DNA from: Selaginella tamariscina
Taxonomy: Eukaryota > Streptophyta > Lycopodiopsida > Selaginellales > Selaginellaceae
Reading direction: 5' to 3'
DNA: 64,000 nucleotides
NCBI GenBank assembly: GCA_003024785.1
Contig: PUQB01000141.1
Location: forward strand, 426,976-490,975
Positions 60,800 through 64,000 of the stretch are shown here, one piece after another. The position numbers were made by a program, and so were the translations under genes. Every line of letters starts with the position of its first letter. Position 1 is the first letter of the stretch. The notes under the pieces are model-generated. The model was not told the DNA's origin and ran no database searches. It saw only the letters and a list, made by a program, of their open reading frames with translations.

Positions 60800-63088
60800 C
60801 GCGCACGGCGCAAACACACACAGCCATACCATATCCATGCCGATTCTTCTATATGTTTCGAATGCATCGGGCGTAACATACTCAGACACAGGCATATGCT
60901 TCTTAGTAGGCCGCATGTACTGCCCCAAAGTCATAACATCCACTCCGGCTTCCCTCACTTGGCTCATCGTCTCCACAACCTGTGAATACATGCGTATAAC
61001 GTATGTACACACACACACCACGTCTTAGATATACATGTTATACACACACACACACACACCACGTCTTAGATATACGTGTTATACACACACACACACACAC
61101 ACACACACAACATAGACACACACACATACCTGTGCAGAAGTTTCACCACAACCAAGCATAATGGAGGTTTTTGTGAGGATTCCAGGGGGTCCTTTAGACT
61201 TGGCCATTTTGAGAACTTCAATAGATTGCTTGAAGTTAGCTCTTCTATCACGTACAGAGCTCTGTAGTTGTTCTACTGTTTCTATGTTGTGTGCAAACAC
61301 ATCCAGTCCTGACGTAGCAACTCTTTCCACACATTCTGGGTCTCCTCGAAAATCAGGGACTGTAATTAATTACATCATTACAATGGTAATATGTAATAGT
61401 AAACTAAAGTAAGTGTCATAATGATACTACATGCATATTAATATAACATACTATGCTATAAACAGTAGAGAATATACATGTACATCATACACAATAATGT
61501 GACAACAATGGTTCTTAAATACTAGAATCTATATATAATACACATACATCCAAGCCCTCCATGAGCAAGTTTGTCTGTTTGTGTTTGTATTATGTTGACA
61601 GTCATTAATGACAGAATTATTCTTCAATAATCATGTTGTCCCTCAATGACCACACACACAGTTTACCTAGGGCTTCGACGAGCATCTGGGGCTTGTGTTG
61701 CTTTATTCTTTTGTATGGTCTCAGAAAAGTGTCCACTGCCCTGATCAGGTAAATCGTCTCTGTCAACGCTCGTAAGCACCACATATTCCAAATCCCATGA
61801 AGCAATCGCTTTTGCTACATTCTCAGGCTCATCCGGATTGGGTGGTGGTGGTGCACGAGATGTCTTCACCGCACAAAATCTACAGTACAAAAGCCGTCTT
61901 TAACTAATAAAAAATTTAACCTTTATATGAATCTGTTGATATAAATGTTCAGAAATAAACGTGTCCATATGCATATACAAATATATTAACAACTGGATAT
62001 ACACATAACAATTTAGAGTCGCATATCTAACATGCTCTAGCACACACCCACCCACCACCCACACAATCACACACACACACACATAAAATATAACAAAAAA
62101 AAAAAAAAAAAACACCAAGTTTTTGCATTACGTTTCAATAGTGAGTGTGATATGCGGACTCAGATCAGATAATAATCACCGCATGCATGAGAATAAACAT
62201 CTATCAAACTTTTAGTAACATATAACTACAACACCGGAAAGCAGAACAAGAATGCAATTCAACACATAAAAACCCATGGAGTCAAGTACTAAACATTAAA
62301 TATACAAAGGCATAAACATACATACACACATATAATATATATATACACACAGTAATGCATACCTGCATCCTCTTGTACAAGTATCACCAAGAATCATAAT
62401 AGTAGCAGTAGCCGTGCCTGTTTCACCACCCCCAGCACTCGGCAATATTCGGACACTTAGCCTCCACGCAAAACAGTGTTCAATCCGAGCCCACGGAGCT
62501 GCGTCTTGATCCTTGTAAAGTTTTCACCGCCAGGAATTGTCCTCTTCATCCAATCTGGTTTCCGCTTTGGATCCTGCCGTGTACCCACTGCGACAGAGTA
62601 TTCTTCGGTACCCTGTATGTGTATATGTGTGCGTGTACGCATTTTATCATATGATTATACATACATTTTAACAAACAAATACAAGATATACAAACACACA
62701 GACACACGCACGTTTATGTACAATGTGTGTGTATGTAAAATAAGGTTACACGCATTACAATCTAGTGCACATGCTATTATATATATAAAGACATATATCA
62801 TGAGCACATTACCATCCTGAATGCATGTATACAAGTTACAACTTCACACATGTGTGTGTGTATGTGTTGAATTGTATAAATGCATCTAATGAACAGATTT
62901 ACCATTACGAAATCACTGAGATCGGGTACATCGCTGGTCAGACGCTCCCTGAATGCGGCAAGTGCAGGAGATACAGATTTCTCTGAATTTGCCAAGGAGG
63001 ATGCGCTGGATTCAACCGAGAATCCTGCACTTCGGATCCGCATCGGCTCTAATAGATAATTCATCCTCCCCAGCGCCCTGCGCGCCAT
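60544..63088 (-). CDS. LIP1: Lipoyl synthase, mitochondrial type
   Basis: This radical-SAM enzyme inserts two sulfurs into octanoyl groups on lipoyl domains of pyruvate dehydrogenase and the glycine cleavage system. Start ATG 63088 gives an Arg-rich, Asp/Glu-poor presequence ([19 protein letters not shown]) typical of mitochondrial import. Exons are about 62903-63088, 62364-62613, 61669-61880, 61131-61360, 60829-60981 and 60544-60656. Motifs: the auxiliary cluster segment [12 protein letters not shown], radical-SAM CxxxCxxC as TCTRGCRF/C split by an intron, [42 protein letters not shown] and [20 protein letters not shown], ending [10 protein letters not shown]. One-base shifts lie in homopolymers near 62470 and 62435 and near 61705; at least one is an extra base. 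All cluster ligands are present, so the gene is very probably functional. Confidence 0.92.
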
Positions 63089-63407
63089 AGCCACACACAC
63101 AATGCGATGAACCCAAATCCCTAATTTCCCATTAGCCCTAATCCCGAAGCATTCTTATATACTTGATCTGAGCCGTCTATATTTGAATCCGACGTTTGAA
63201 ATTGCATAGTCGTTTGTATATGGGAAAAGAGGTTCACGAAAGCATGTTTATATGTAGTTTGAAAGTAAGATTTATTCATTTCATCTTATATTACATATTT
63301 AAGAATACTATATGCTACCTTCTACAATAGGTTACCAGTTCGTTTTCATAAACACACACATATACACGCACGCACACACACACACACAAACACACATATA
63401 CGTACTC

Positions 63408-63813
63408 TCACTTGACTTCAACATCTATAAGCTTCTTTGGAGCATCTTTCTTCTTGGGAATGCTGAGATAAAGAACCCCATCTCTATACTCCGCCTTAAT
63501 CTGCTCCACCTCGGCCTCGCCAGGAAGACCAATATGCGTCTCATATCGGTCACAGCTCTTCCCCCACTCGTCCTCCTTCTCTTCCTCCTCCTCGTGCTCT
63601 GCTTTTATAACAAGCACGTTGTTTTTATCAAGGTGACCTCGATCTCATCCTTGCTGAAACCCGGTAATTCCACTCTCACCTTGAACTTCTCCTCGTTCTC
63701 GGTGCTGTCACACGCAGGCAGCCTCCCTTGTTGTTGTCCTCCTGTGTAGAGCTCCTCGATCACGTCTCGCAGCCGTGGTAAGTTCCATATTGGCTTGAAT
63801 GGGTTCCATACTC
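63408..63813 (-). CDS. Small heat-shock protein (HSP20), organellar type, partial
   Basis: This is the last exon of a small heat-shock protein, an ATP-independent chaperone with an alpha-crystallin domain. It starts after a TTTACAG acceptor at 63814 and reads VWNPFKPIWNLPRLRDVIEE, then KFKVRVELPGFSKDEIEV, VLVIKAEHEEEEEKEDEWGK, YETHIGLPGEAEVEQIKAEY and DGVLYLSIPKKK, ending LIDVEVK. The I/V-x-I/V dimer motif and the conserved GVL box are present. The presence of an upstream intron and the acidic insert after KAEHEE fit chloroplast or mitochondrial members better than cytosolic ones. A one-base loss near 63628 separates the two halves. The N-terminal exon, with any transit peptide, lies beyond the window. 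The gene is in tandem with LIP1, about 320 bp upstream of it. Confidence 0.85.
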
Positions 63814-63839
63814 CTGTAAACATGTAAGTATGAAGATAT

Positions 63840-63856
63840 TGTGTGTGTGTGTGGTG

Positions 63857-63911
<55 letters not shown>

Positions 63912-63975
63912 CTACATATAACTAGAGTTATGTAAACATAAATGTTGTGTGTGTGTGCGTGAGAGAGAGACATAT
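63840..63975. repeat. Compound GT/GA microsatellite in the HSP20 intron
   Basis: (TG)n and (GA)n tracts lie just inside the intron upstream of the last HSP20 exon, with a second short GT/GA set near 63943-63970. They may be prone to length error in assembly. Confidence 0.8.
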
Positions 63976-64000
63976 AACTAGAGTTTATTTCAATCAAATG

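Overview
The window looks like nuclear DNA of a land plant, probably a non-seed plant (bryophyte, lycophyte or fern). Evidence: recognisable plant genes (S-adenosylmethionine decarboxylase with its plant-specific upstream ORFs, SOSEKI, KEEP ON GOING, RHD4/SAC7-type phosphatase, lipoyl synthase), short GT-AG introns of about 60-150 bp, very AT-rich intergenic DNA, many GT/AC, GA/CT and AT microsatellites, CCCTAAA telomere-type motifs, and multicopy-type DUF7869-like and ParB-like genes. The species itself cannot be fixed from the sequence.

Layout. 1-1.27 kb: 3' end of a coiled-coil gene. 2.2-5.2 kb: SAMDC with leader introns and two overlapping uORFs. 5.9-7.8 kb (-): SOSEKI. 10.1-10.8 kb (-): F-box gene. 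14.0-15.1 kb: truncated PRL1-like WD40 pseudogene. 17.6-19.2 kb: CYP71-clan cytochrome P450. 19.5-20.3 kb: decayed hAT-like transposase. 22.2-36.2 kb: an accessory block. 36.2-41 kb: AT-rich DNA with tRNA-like modules. 41-45.2 kb (-): SAC phosphoinositide phosphatase, head-to-head with KEG at 46.5-57.1 kb (+). 60.5-63.1 kb (-): mitochondrial-type lipoyl synthase. 63.4-63.8 kb (-): part of an organellar-type small heat-shock protein.

The accessory block is the most interesting part. A DUF7869-like, transposase-like gene runs leftward and a gene with a ParB-like domain plus a degenerate DNA-methyltransferase-like domain runs rightward. Between them lie two arrays, about 14 and about 31 copies, of the 18-bp perfect palindrome GGCGGGATTAATCCCGCC, spaced about 40-49 bp. 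Each array contains a much larger nested palindrome. One more copy sits inside an intron of the ParB-like gene. I saw no copy outside 25.4-33.2 kb. Telomere-type repeats, a foldback and long tandem GT/AC repeats fill the space between the arrays, and an FCP1-like phosphatase gene follows. A DNA-binding array read by the ParB-like protein, or transcribed intronic hairpins, are the two leading ideas. Both are inference.

Most protein-coding genes here, including ones expected to be essential, show isolated one-base frame shifts, often in homopolymers. This is better explained by residual long-read consensus errors than by every gene being dead, so coding coordinates are outer limits of exon sets and some frames do not join as written.
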